Assembly: GCA_013140575.1 (NCBI GenBank)
Contig: JABFSN010000029.1
Location: 1-34,682 of the forward strand
Reading direction: 5' to 3'
DNA length: 34,682 nucleotides
DNA from: Phycisphaerales bacterium
Lineage (GTDB): Bacteria > Planctomycetota > Phycisphaerae > UBA1845
How positions within the stretch are numbered: position 1 is the stretch's first letter; every line of letters begins with the position of its first letter. The position numbers and the translations under genes are program-made. Positions 23,913-31,957 of the stretch are shown piece by piece. The notes below the pieces were generated by a model. The model searched no databases. It was not told where the DNA came from and saw only the letters and a program-made list of their open reading frames with translations.

Positions 23913-25799
23913 CTATTGCGTGCCTGCTGGCTGGCCCGCGGACGTGGACTCGGCCGCCCGGTTGCGGCCGCCGCTGCGGTCCTCCTCTTCGCCGGTGTTC
24001 CATGGATTGGTGATGACCACCCAGTCGTCATCGGTGTCGTCGATTTCATCGCCGGGAACGCGCAGGACTTCTCGCGCCGGCAGGCCGTCGTTCTGCCGCA
24101 GCCGGTCCCAGAAATCGGCGTCAATGATGAAATACTCCTCCTGCGCGGCCGCAAGAAGCCGCCGCAGACGGTCAGCGCCGGCGGTCACCAGCGATTCGGG
24201 AATGGTCGCGCGGCCTTCGCGGAAGGGCGCCACTTCCAGCGGGCTGAACAGCGGCTGGATTTCGCGTCCCAGGCTGTAGGCCAACCGGGCGTCGGGTCTT
24301 CCCACGACCCAGGTTAGCCGGTCTTCCGCGCCGATGGATTCGGCCCGCAGTTGATCGGCCATGGTGTCGACCTGACCGTTCAGCGCCCGTGATAGTCCGA
24401 TCGCGTCCCAGGTTATGCCAAACGCCAGCCCCGAACTGACGCACAGCGTGGCCAGACTGAACGCCCGCCGCCGCCGGACGAACGCGATGGTCCCGGCGAC
24501 GGCGCCGACGCCGACCAACAACCCGCCGACGAGATAGGCGCGCATCACGTCGGCGTATTCGCGTTGCACGAACACCGCACCCAGCACCAGACCGACGGGA
24601 ATCGCCAGAACGATGACCACCGCCGCCAAGTGGAGGCGACGTCTGTCGAATGCACGCGCGGCAATAAAAAGCCGATCCAGCACCGGTCCCAACAGGAGGC
24701 TGAACGCGGGCAGCGCCCCGATCAAATAATGCGGCCTCTTGAATGCCGAAATGCTCAAAAAAACCAGTTGGATGGTCGCCCAGGTAAGCGCGAACAGCAG
24801 ACCCTTGCGATGCTCGCGATAGACGTTGCGGAATGGTGCGGCCAATGCTTCCGGCAGCGACAGGCTGAATGGAAATGTCAACGCCAGCGCGATGGGCAGG
24901 TAGTACCAGAACGGCTGCGACCTGCCGCTCAATTCACCGGAATAGCGATCCACGAATTCAATCTTCCACAGATAGAGCGCGTTTTCGACATTCGAATACA
25001 CGTAGATCGGCCACGGCAGGAACAACAGACCGAACAAGATGATCCCGGACAGCGGCCGCAGCCGGCCGACCCGCACGATTTGGTGCCACACGCCGGCGCT
25101 ATAGGTTGGTCGTGATGCCCCGACCGGCGCGGCGTCGCGGACCGCCGGTTTCACAAAAAACCACCAGACGGCCAACGGCAGACAGACCGTCCCCAGCGGC
25201 ATGGGCGCCTTGGCCATCATGGCCAATGACAGGCTCGCGTAACACAGCCAGATCGCCCGCGACCGGCGCGACGCGGTTTCCGTGCCCCACCAGAATCCCG
25301 CGAACGCCATCGTGCCGAACAGCGTCAGCACCATCTCGACCTGCGCGTTGTGCGAAAAAAAGAGGGTGCCGGCCGATGCCGCCATGACCGCGCCGCTCAC
25401 CATGCCGATGCGATGACCAAACATCGATCGGCCAAGACCGTACACGACCAGCGTCGTGGCGATGGCCGCCAGTGCGGACGGCAATCGAGCCGCCAGCGGA
25501 CTGACCGGCGGCTGGACCACGGGCGGATCGACGACATACGACGCGGCCGCCGCCAACCAAAACGCCAGCGGCGGCTTGCGGATGAACGGCAGGTCGTTGA
25601 CCTCGGGAATCAACCACTCGCCGGTTTCGCGGATCTGCCGCGCACCGAGCGGAACGATGGCCTCGTGATCGCCCAGGCCCGGTCCGCCCACCAGACCCCA
25701 CAGCGATAGAAAACTGCTGAACGCGAGCAGCACCAGCACGTCCAGCGCGGGCGATCGTCCGACCGGCTCTTCGCGGAACGAAATGTCATCGCCTGGCAT
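23913..25799 (-). CDS. ArnT/PMT-like membrane glycosyltransferase (GT39 superfamily)
   Basis: 628 residues with about twelve hydrophobic segments. After the first helix comes GLGDHEAIVPLGARQI, carrying the conserved acidic pair in the first outer loop. RKPPLAFWLAAAASYV and LPSALAAIATTLVVYGLG follow, the hallmark order of ArnT-like enzymes that move sugars from polyprenyl phosphate to lipid A, proteins or other acceptors outside the membrane. Later helices (ISAFKRPHYLIGALPAFSLL) keep the KRPHY motif common in this group. The last ~150 residues are soluble and would lie outside. The start at ATG 25799 has GGTGA upstream. Acceptor and sugar are unknown. A soluble family 2 glycosyltransferase at 10593 could make the lipid-linked donor, but the two are far apart. 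Confidence 0.85.
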   Translation of the reverse strand: MPGDDISFREEPVGRSPALDVLVLLAFSSFLSLWGLVGGPGLGDHEAIVPLGARQIRETGEWLIPEVNDLPFIRKPPLAFWLAAAASYVVDPPVVQPPVSPLAARLPSALAAIATTLVVYGLGRSMFGHRIGMVSGAVMAASAGTLFFSHNAQVEMVLTLFGTMAFAGFWWGTETASRRSRAIWLCYASLSLAMMAKAPMPLGTVCLPLAVWWFFVKPAVRDAAPVGASRPTYSAGVWHQIVRVGRLRPLSGIILFGLLFLPWPIYVYSNVENALYLWKIEFVDRYSGELSGRSQPFWYYLPIALALTFPFSLSLPEALAAPFRNVYREHRKGLLFALTWATIQLVFLSISAFKRPHYLIGALPAFSLLLGPVLDRLFIAARAFDRRRLHLAAVVIVLAIPVGLVLGAVFVQREYADVMRAYLVGGLLVGVGAVAGTIAFVRRRRAFSLATLCVSSGLAFGITWDAIGLSRALNGQVDTMADQLRAESIGAEDRLTWVVGRPDARLAYSLGREIQPLFSPLEVAPFREGRATIPESLVTAGADRLRRLLAAAQEEYFIIDADFWDRLRQNDGLPAREVLRVPGDEIDDTDDDWVVITNPWNTGEEEDRSGGRNRAAESTSAGQPAGTQ

Positions 25800-25880
25800 C
25801 TGATTTCACCACGGGCCGCCGACGAATCGGCGCCGACCGAATGCCGACGGCATCAGCACCCACCACGCCGTACATCTATA

Positions 25881-26064
25881 GCGTCCCGCAGGGACGCCAT
25901 GAATGTAGCCCAGCACTTCAGTGCTGGGAGGACGCCACCCTCTCGATTCGGCTAGTCCCGAAGGGACGGCTGATGCCGAATGCGGCGCTTCAGCCGTCCC
26001 TTCGGGACTCGACCCCATCACGACGTCGGCATACCCCGTGTTGAAACACGGGGCTACATTCATG
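25881..26064. repeat. BIME-like cluster of inverted REP hairpins
   Basis: Located in the 25800-26268 gap. CATGAATGTAGCCC (25898-25911) and GGGCTACATTCATG (26051-26064) form 14-bp inverted ends. Inside them sit GTAG-preceded hairpins CCCAGCAC-TTCA-GTGCTGGG (25909-25928) and, inverted, CCCCGTGT-TGAA-ACACGGGG (26034-26053). Shorter hairpins are GCGTCCC-GCA-GGGACGC (25881-25897), GTCCC-GAA-GGGAC (25955-25967) and a GTCCC-TTC-GGGAC copy near 25996-26008. A separate 9-bp inverted pair CAAGTGGCG/CGCCACTTG lies at 26113-26121 and 26221-26229. No gene is visible in the gap. Confidence 0.75.
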
Positions 26065-26268
26065 TCTTCCCCGGGCAAGCAACAGGCGGAAACGCTAAAC
26101 ACGTACCCCGCGCAAGTGGCGTACCGATCTGCGCTGACCTTGGTCGCCCCGGTCGCCGGGCTTCTTCATTGCCTCGCCGGGAAAAAACGGTCGCAGTCCG
26201 ATCGGATTCCGCAACCTCGGCGCCACTTGCCGAAGCGCCGTCGATGATACGTCGGCCGGGCGCCGATT

Positions 26269-27675
26269 CTAACGGAACCCCAGAAACTGCAGAAACACAT
26301 CCTGCGTCAAAATGGGAATGGACAGGTTCGTCGCGGATGCCACGGTGGCATCAAACACGTCGCGTGCGGCGCGGCGCGCCTGGTCGCGATCGCCGGCGTC
26401 CCGATCGCGGGCCTCGGTTCCGGCGACCGCCGCGGGAACGGGCGGCGCTGCGCCGGCCACCACAAAATCGACGCGGCTGGTCAGTGTGTCCACCACGTCG
26501 CCGCCCCATTGCGCGATCAGGCTCTTGACGCGATCCCCCCCGGTCGGATCCTGCACCCCGTCGCCGTCGGCGTCGAACCAGCCGACCACGACGAATTGCA
26601 GCGTCCGATCGCGATCGTAGACCGGATTGGCCACCAGATCGCCGCGAACGATGATCTCCTGACGGGCCATGCCGACGATCCGGCAGGCGGCCGTGTTCTC
26701 GTGAATCTTGACCACCTCGACCCGTCCCTTGGCCCGGCCGTCGATGGGGATGCCCTCCGCCGGATAGACCGCGAACTGCAAACCCGTGGTCAGATGATGC
26801 CGTTGCCCCAGCCCGATGTAGACCATTTCGTCACCCGGAACGGCTAACACCACTTGACCATCCTCGCGTCGCGCGGTCAGGCGTTCGCCCGGCTTGACCT
26901 GCAACTCGCCGAGCTTGGCCTGCAATTCCGCGTAGCGAACCTGCAGATCTTCCAGCCGCTTCCGCTCGCCCTCCACCTCGTCCTTCCGCGCCTGCAAGTC
27001 GCGCGAATGCTCCTGCCGCAGGTCGTCCATCTCCTTAACGAAACCGTCGACCTGCTGATCGCGCCCGGCGATGTAGGCCGTGTGCTCGGCCTTCAATTCG
27101 GCGATGCTCTTTTTAACTTCATCGGCCGCGGCGTCGAGCGCCGTTCGAATCTCCTCGTGCGCCCGGGTCATCTCGGCCGACTGTTGCTCGGCCGCGTCCG
27201 CCCGCGCCACGGCGTCGCGCCGCTGACGGTGTTCGCCCGCGAAGTTCTCGTACAGCGCCTTCATGGCCGGCAGCAGTTGCTGGGTCTGGTAGGGCGCGAC
27301 ATCATCGACCAGTTTGTCGCCGACGATGCGTTTCAGCAGTTCGTCGTCCACCTTGGTGCGGGCGGCGGCGGCATCGGCCAGCTCCTCGCCGACAGCCAGG
27401 ACCATCATCTCCTTGCGCGCCTGCTCCAGCAGACCGGCCATCGACGCCCCGTTCTCGCTCGCCTGGGCATATTGCGGCAGACCCTTGTCGCCGCCGCGAA
27501 CCAGCTTGGTGTTCTCCCGACGCAGCGTGTCGCGTTCATTGACAATGGCCTCCTGCTCGGTGTACAGCCACACCAGCAGAACCGTGGACACCAACCACAG
27601 GAACACGAATCCGATCATCCAAACGTGGGCCGCCGTGAATCCGCCGCCCTGTGTTCGCGCTTGGGCCATCTGCAT
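26269..27675 (-). CDS. Membrane-anchored coiled-coil protein with BRCT-like C-terminus
   Basis: 468 residues. CGGAG precedes both ATG 27675 and ATG 27669. One membrane helix lies at ~18-38 (WMIGFVFLWLVSTVLLVWLY). Residues ~40-250 are charged and heptad-like (ERDTLRRENTKL, ELKAEHTAYI, RKDEVEGERKRLEDL), a long coiled coil. A small beta domain at ~265-365 follows (RREDGQVVLAVPGDEMVYIG, IVRGDLVANPVYD). The last ~90 residues read like a BRCT fold: SLIAQWGGDVVDTLTSRVDF then VVAGAAPP, a charged insert of about 25 residues, then IPILTQDVFLQFLGF. In BRCT domains the pattern is G-G-x-V plus VDYVVAG plus IPIL-x-E-x-F. The function is unknown; a structural or envelope-spanning role is likely. The gene stands alone. 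Confidence 0.7.
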   Translation of the reverse strand: MQMAQARTQGGGFTAAHVWMIGFVFLWLVSTVLLVWLYTEQEAIVNERDTLRRENTKLVRGGDKGLPQYAQASENGASMAGLLEQARKEMMVLAVGEELADAAAARTKVDDELLKRIVGDKLVDDVAPYQTQQLLPAMKALYENFAGEHRQRRDAVARADAAEQQSAEMTRAHEEIRTALDAAADEVKKSIAELKAEHTAYIAGRDQQVDGFVKEMDDLRQEHSRDLQARKDEVEGERKRLEDLQVRYAELQAKLGELQVKPGERLTARREDGQVVLAVPGDEMVYIGLGQRHHLTTGLQFAVYPAEGIPIDGRAKGRVEVVKIHENTAACRIVGMARQEIIVRGDLVANPVYDRDRTLQFVVVGWFDADGDGVQDPTGGDRVKSLIAQWGGDVVDTLTSRVDFVVAGAAPPVPAAVAGTEARDRDAGDRDQARRAARDVFDATVASATNLSIPILTQDVFLQFLGFR

Positions 27676-27701
27676 TCACTCCGCTGGGTTGGTTCATCGC
27701 G

Positions 27702-27725
27702 CCGCGAGCGCTCGCTCGCGGCTAC
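27702..27725. repeat. REP-like hairpin
   Basis: CCGCGAGC-GCTC-GCTCGCGG (27702-27721) is immediately followed by CTAC, so on the minus strand GTAG stands at the 5' foot of the hairpin, as in REP elements. It lies upstream of the coiled-coil gene start, in the 27676-28106 gap, which contains no gene. Confidence 0.65.
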
Positions 27726-27891
27726 GGGCGTGTACCCGGAATGGCAGGTCGGTTGGGGGCGGACGGGGCTTCCGTCCACCCGCGTCGGTCGCCGACGTCA
27801 CCCGCTGATAACCCATTCTCCACACGCCGGGCGGACTCGTCAAGCAGGCGATACGGGCGGGATCTGGCGAGCAGTTATGGCCCCGGCGATT

Positions 27892-27912
27892 GTAGGGCGG
27901 GTTTTACCCGCC
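27892..27912. repeat. REP-like hairpin with GTAG foot
   Basis: GTAG (27892-27895) is followed by GGCGGGT-TTT-ACCCGCC (27896-27912). It is a relative of the imperfect copy near 21158. It lies in the same gap as 27702-27725, about 170 bases away. Confidence 0.6.
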
Positions 27913-28039
27913 GGCCCCGGGGCTCGTAGCGGCGTGAAATCCGCCCTCCGGCGCCGCATGACTTCCGAATCCGAAATGAAGGTCATTGACATGACCGGAA
28001 CGTATTCCACGTTCACCGCGACGGCCGCCAATCCCCCCA

Positions 28040-28066
28040 AATCTTGTCAATCTTGTAAATCCTGTC
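28040..28066. repeat. Three tandem 9-mers
   Basis: AATCTTGTC, AATCTTGTA and AATCCTGTC follow each other directly, with a decayed fourth unit after them. This is a short degenerate tandem repeat just beyond the 3' end of the Hsp20 gene. Confidence 0.55.
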
Positions 28067-28106
28067 CATCTCCAAATCGTTCACCCCATCCAATCGCGAC
28101 CCCGTC

Positions 28107-28547
28107 CTAATCTCCCTGAACGGGGATCTTCCGCCCCTTCGCAGTCGACAGCTTCGGGAGCACGATGCACAGCAGCCCGTTCTTCAGGACGGCGTTGACC
28201 GCGTTGGTGTCCACGTCCTGCGGCAGCGTGACCATGCGCGCGAAATCACCGTGACGCCGTTCCCGCCGGTGATAGGTGACGTTGTCCGATTGCGGCGGCG
28301 ACCAACAGCCCTTGACCGACAGTTCGGTTCCGACCACTTGAACGGTGACGTCGTTCATGGTCAATCCCGGCAGGTCCGCCTCCACGTGCAACGCGTCGGG
28401 GCTTTCCCACACGTCCAGCGCCGGCTGACCGTAGCCGCGGAACGGCAGGTGCGGACCGACGCCGCCCACGAAATTATCGATCACCCGGTCCATCTCCCGG
28501 CGAAATTCGTTGAACGGCAACACCGATTCCCAATCCCGTGCGGACAT
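28107..28547 (-). CDS. Small heat shock protein, Hsp20/alpha-crystallin family
   Basis: 146 residues. A short N-terminal region (NEFRREMDRVIDNFVGG) is followed by the alpha-crystallin domain at ~42-135: PALDVWESPDALHVEADLPGL, VQVVGTELSVKG, HRRERRHGDFARMVTLPQDV, then the conserved AVLKNGLLCIVLPK (usually A-x-x-x-N-G-V-L). The C-terminal KIPVQ carries an I-P-V form of the I-x-I/V oligomerisation motif. It is an ATP-independent holdase chaperone in the cytoplasm. The start at 28547 has GAGGTC just upstream and lies four bases after the GH3 gene stop, so the pair is almost certainly one operon with translational coupling. No CIRCE or ROSE-like element was seen at its start, because its leader is the GH3 gene. 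Confidence 0.92.
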   Translation of the reverse strand: MSARDWESVLPFNEFRREMDRVIDNFVGGVGPHLPFRGYGQPALDVWESPDALHVEADLPGLTMNDVTVQVVGTELSVKGCWSPPQSDNVTYHRRERRHGDFARMVTLPQDVDTNAVNAVLKNGLLCIVLPKLSTAKGRKIPVQGD

Positions 28548-28551
28548 GACC

Positions 28552-30285
28552 TCATGCCTCCTTTCGTGCGCCGGACAGCGCCGGCTCCTCGACGCGGCGC
28601 GACGCCGCGTCCACCCACGTCAGCAACTCGTCGTCCTCCCCCGGCCGCGTATACAAGTACTGATGTTTGAACTGTTCGTTCGCCCTGCGAAACCGCGTCG
28701 CCCGAACTCCGTCGATGCCCGCCATCGCGCCTCGCCGGACCGCGACGCCCTCGATCGGCCCCAGTCGTCCGCCCGATCGTTTCGACGCGTATTCCATGTT
28801 CAACCGCGCCAATTGCGTATCGACGCCGCGGGCCAGTTTCGCCGACCGCTGCATGTCGGTTTCAGCGGCGCCGCCGCGTTCCACGTACAACCGGTAAAAC
28901 GGCGGGTCCGACCACGCCGGCGCCAACACGAACTCGACGGCGTCCGCGCCCACCGCCGCCGCGGCCTCGCCAAACGCTTGAACCACCTGATGCTCGGTGA
29001 TTTTCTCCCCGGTCACCGACGCCACGTGGTCGCCCTTGTGCAAAAATTCGATCAACGGCACGAGCCCCTCGAAACCGGTCACCCGCACGCAATCGCTGAT
29101 GTCATATCGGTAGAACCCCGCGGATGTCGTCAGCAGGATGAAATACTCCTCGCCCTCGTGCAACTCGTGAACCCGCAGGACCGTCGGCGCAACCGAGCCC
29201 CGTTCGGCCACAGGAATGAACTCCAGAAACGTGTGCGAAATCGCCGCCATGCCCGCCGGCGTGCCGTCCGCCATCGGGATGGACATTCGCCCTTCCGTGG
29301 CCAGCAGGCCGATGTCCCGAACCGGCACGTCCCCGAAATACTCCGGAAACTGCCGCAGATACAACCCCATCGTGCCGCCCGTCCAATTGCCCAAAAACCC
29401 CAACCGCCAATAGTCCATCGGGCGAAACCGGCCCGCGCGTTGCCGAATGGTCTCCAGTCGCCGTGCCGTGACCGGATCGGCCCGCAATCGCGGCATTAGT
29501 TCGTCACGAATCGACCCCGGAATCGCCATGTCGTCCGTCAGCGTGCCGTCGTGAACGTCGCGAATGATCGTGTCGGCGTGCGACTCCGCCGTTCGGACCA
29601 GTTGCAGCACCGTCGCCGGGCTGGCCGTCACCATCCAACCCACATCCCGCGGTACGGCCAGCCGCATGATCGTGTACCGACGCGCCAGCCCGTCGGGAAT
29701 GTACGCGACGCACAACGGCGCCGCGTAGTAGCGCAGCACCTGCTTGTACTGAACCGACGCCATCAGCCCCGTGATCGCGCCGCACGGAACGCCCGACGGC
29801 GCCCGCGCCTCGTCCATCGGCGACGTCACCTGCACCAATGGCCGACCGAAACAGTTCGCGTGATCCGTCAACGCCTTGATGCCGAACGCCCGCCATCCCG
29901 CCTGCACGTCGGACAGAAACCGGTCCGTCACCGGAACGTATTTCGGCCGATCCGTCGTGCCGCTGGTCATCGCGAACATGCGCACGCGCTGCCGCGCGCC
30001 GAACATGGCCCGCACGTCGCCGCGCCGCACCCGTTCAATCCACGGTGACAATTCGGCGTACCCCTGAATCGGTACGTGCCGGACGAAATCGCCGTATCCG
30101 CGGATTGAGGCGAACCCGTGCGCCCGACCATAATCGCTTGCCGCGTTGGCCCGAACGAACGACATCAGCAGGCGGTCCTGAACGACCGGGGCGCGACGTG
30201 CGTCCGCCCGCAAACGCGCCAGAACCCGCCGGGCGTGCAGCCCGATCAGGCGATTGATTACGCGATCCCCCAACGATTGGTTCAT
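28552..30285 (-). CDS. GH3 family protein (acyl-adenylating amidotransferase-like)
   Basis: 577 residues, full length for GH3 proteins. ATP-binding motif AMTSGTTDRPKYVP at ~109-122, then PIQGYAELSPWIERV before it, PCGAITGLMASVQY, LGFLGNWTGGTMGLY and the acidic catalytic segment YRYDISDCVRVTGF near residue 395. The C-terminal lobe includes ASVTGEKITEHQVV and LYVERGG. Plant GH3 enzymes adenylate hormones and join them to amino acids; bacterial members, including many planctomycete ones, have no fixed substrate. The active-site order seen here supports adenylate formation. ATG 30285 is the only reasonable start, without a strong Shine-Dalgarno. The Hsp20 gene follows four bases after the stop. 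Upstream is a 580-base gap filled with REP-like clusters. Confidence 0.85.
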   Translation of the reverse strand: MNQSLGDRVINRLIGLHARRVLARLRADARRAPVVQDRLLMSFVRANAASDYGRAHGFASIRGYGDFVRHVPIQGYAELSPWIERVRRGDVRAMFGARQRVRMFAMTSGTTDRPKYVPVTDRFLSDVQAGWRAFGIKALTDHANCFGRPLVQVTSPMDEARAPSGVPCGAITGLMASVQYKQVLRYYAAPLCVAYIPDGLARRYTIMRLAVPRDVGWMVTASPATVLQLVRTAESHADTIIRDVHDGTLTDDMAIPGSIRDELMPRLRADPVTARRLETIRQRAGRFRPMDYWRLGFLGNWTGGTMGLYLRQFPEYFGDVPVRDIGLLATEGRMSIPMADGTPAGMAAISHTFLEFIPVAERGSVAPTVLRVHELHEGEEYFILLTTSAGFYRYDISDCVRVTGFEGLVPLIEFLHKGDHVASVTGEKITEHQVVQAFGEAAAAVGADAVEFVLAPAWSDPPFYRLYVERGGAAETDMQRSAKLARGVDTQLARLNMEYASKRSGGRLGPIEGVAVRRGAMAGIDGVRATRFRRANEQFKHQYLYTRPGEDDELLTWVDAASRRVEEPALSGARKEA

Positions 30286-30363
30286 CGACGCATGTTCCGA
30301 TTCGTTCGTTTATGCCGCGACATTCGCATACGAGTAGCGACGTCTTGTAACGTGTGCGTGTTT

Positions 30364-30467
30364 CCGCCCCGGCGGGGCGGCGGACTGTAGCCACGGGTGG
30401 AGCGCTGCGCAGCATCGCGCAACCCGTGGATTCGATCGCCCCGGCGACCCCGCCCCGGCAGGGGCGG
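30364..30467. repeat. REP-like triple hairpin cluster
   Basis: CCGCCCC-GGC-GGGGCGG (30364-30380) is followed by GTAG and a long-looped hairpin. Its arms are CCACGGGT (30391-30398) and ACCCGTGG (30422-30429), with an inner GCGCTGCGCAGC-type palindrome in the loop. The unit closes with CCGCCCC-GGCA-GGGGCGG (30450-30467). The two outer stems are identical. Confidence 0.7.
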
Positions 30468-30612
30468 AGGAACCGTCGCAGGCAACGCTATACACGTGCC
30501 TGCATTCTAACCGGCCGGCATCGGGCCGACGACTGCGACGGGCCGTCATTCGCCGACCCTATTGTTCGCGTGGTCGCGAACGGCCATTCGACGTGCGGAC
30601 TTCGCGCCTCGG

Positions 30613-30694
30613 TTAGCCCCGGCGGGGCGGAAGTTAGTAGCCGGGGGCGCTAGCCCCCGGGCCCGTTACCCCGATCAACAAGCCCCGCAGGGGC
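30613..30694. repeat. REP-like triple hairpin cluster
   Basis: TTAG then GCCCC-GGC-GGGGC (30616-30628) comes first. GTAG then CCGGGGGC-GCTA-GCCCCCGG (30641-30660) follows, and GCCCC-GCA-GGGGC (30682-30694) closes the unit. Same order as the clusters at 13060 and 33413. The central stem equals that at 13095-13114, but the loop differs (GCTA versus TGAC). The remainder of the 30286-30866 gap holds no gene. Confidence 0.7.
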
Positions 30695-30866
30695 GGCAGA
30701 CCGGCAGGCCATGCAACTCTCCGCATGTTCGCAATCGCCCGCCTGACAGAACGCTCGCCGATGCTATGATGACCACCGCGGACGCGCGAACCGCTGCCGT
30801 GGCCGAATCCCACACCGCATCGGCGACGCGCCACCCGTTGCTGCGGCGATTAATCGGATTCAGGAA

Positions 30867-31646
30867 ATGCCCGTAAACCCGCCCGTCCCGGCTTTCGACC
30901 ATTGCGCCGGGGATTACGCGCGTCACCGACCCGATTACCCGTCGGCCGTATTTGAATTGCTGAACCGCGCGACGGACGCGCTTCCGTCACGCCGCGCCGC
31001 CGACCTCGGCGCCGGAACCGGCATTTTCTCGCGGCGCCTCGCCCAACATGGCTGGACCGTCTTCGCCGTCGAACCCAGCCGTACGCTGCTGCAACACGTG
31101 CGCCCACCCGGCCATTCAACGCATGACGGCTGCATTCACCTCGTCGGCGGCGTCGCCGAACACCCGCCGTTACGCGACGGCGCCGCCGCCCTCGTGACCG
31201 CCGCCCAGGCGTTCCACTGGTTCAACCCACCCTACGCGCTCGCCGAAATCGCACGCATCCTGACGCCCGGCGGCGTGCTGGCCCTGATATGGAACAACCG
31301 CGACGCTTCCCGTTGCCCATTCACCGACGCGTTCGAATCCCTCGTCGCTCGCTACAACCCGTCCTACGACCGCGAATACCGCCAGCAGGATTGGCCCGGC
31401 AAAATCGCCGCCTCCGGCCGATTCGACCCCGCCCAATACGAACGCATCGATCACCTATGGCCGCAGGACGCCGATGCGTTCGTCGGATTCACCCGCAGCG
31501 CTTCCTACATTCGCAACGTGCTGTCCCGGGACGCCCGCGGCCGGTTCGAAAACGACTTGCGCGCTCTGATTCGTCAACACTTCGGAAATGAACCGTTTGC
31601 CATCCCACTCCGAACGGACATCTGGATCGCCCGGCGCACGCCGTAG
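30867..31646 (+). CDS. Class I SAM-dependent methyltransferase
   Basis: 259 residues. The N-terminus FDHCAGDYARHRPDYP matches the common opening of this UbiE/COQ5-like group. Motif I is AADLGAGTGIFSRRLA at ~44-59, the acidic motif is VFAVEPSRTLL, and the post-motif region is AAALVTAAQAFHWFNPPYAL followed by LTPGGVLALIWNN. These bind S-adenosylmethionine. The C-terminal part (FVGFTRSASYIRNVL) caps the substrate pocket. The substrate cannot be read from the sequence; relatives methylate small molecules. ATG 30867 is close to AGGAA, with no better upstream start. It is an isolated plus-strand gene between repeat-rich gaps. Confidence 0.85.
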   Translation: MPVNPPVPAFDHCAGDYARHRPDYPSAVFELLNRATDALPSRRAADLGAGTGIFSRRLAQHGWTVFAVEPSRTLLQHVRPPGHSTHDGCIHLVGGVAEHPPLRDGAAALVTAAQAFHWFNPPYALAEIARILTPGGVLALIWNNRDASRCPFTDAFESLVARYNPSYDREYRQQDWPGKIAASGRFDPAQYERIDHLWPQDADAFVGFTRSASYIRNVLSRDARGRFENDLRALIRQHFGNEPFAIPLRTDIWIARRTP

Positions 31647-31695
31647 CGCAGTTCGCCTGATCGCCCGCCTGCCTACTAAACGGGACGTTGGGTGG

Positions 31696-31797
31696 CACTG
31701 GCAAGCGTACTCGCTTGCCAGTGTCCGCTGGTGCGAGAATCCCTTCTCGCACCCATACTTGCGGGAATCCCTTCCCGCGATTGCCCGCCTCCGGGCA
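31696..31797. repeat. Row of four covarying hairpins
   Basis: In the 31647-31957 gap. First is CACTGGCAAGCG-TACT-CGCTTGCCAGTG (31696-31723), a relative of the hairpin at 11-38 with a paired G-C to T-A change; it is also preceded by GGGTGGCAC. Then come GTGCGAGAA-TCCC-TTCTCGCAC (31731-31752), GCGGGAA-TCCC-TTCCCGC (31761-31778) and TGCCCG-CCTC-CGGGCA (31782-31797). No gene is visible in the gap. Confidence 0.7.
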
Positions 31798-31957
31798 GGG
31801 GCGGACGAGGCACCGCGAAAAGCGCCAACCCCGTCATGCGCGATCAGTGGTGGAAATCATCGGTCCGACGGAGCCCACTGCCCAATTGGTGCGCCCGTCA
31901 AATGCACCTGCCCGCCGCACGACCCGTTGCCGGAATACTCTCAAATTGAAGGACAGG

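Noticed and set aside
23519-24154. Minus-strand open frame overlapping the end of the ArnT-like gene
   Set aside because: More than a third shadows the glycosyltransferase in another frame, and the rest shows no family pattern or start context.
25881-26064. CRISPR array
   Set aside because: Repeats are palindromes of differing sequence without regular spacers or cas genes.
28040-28066. Regulatory repeat for the Hsp20 gene
   Set aside because: It lies beyond the 3' end of the gene and looks like simple degenerate tandem sequence.
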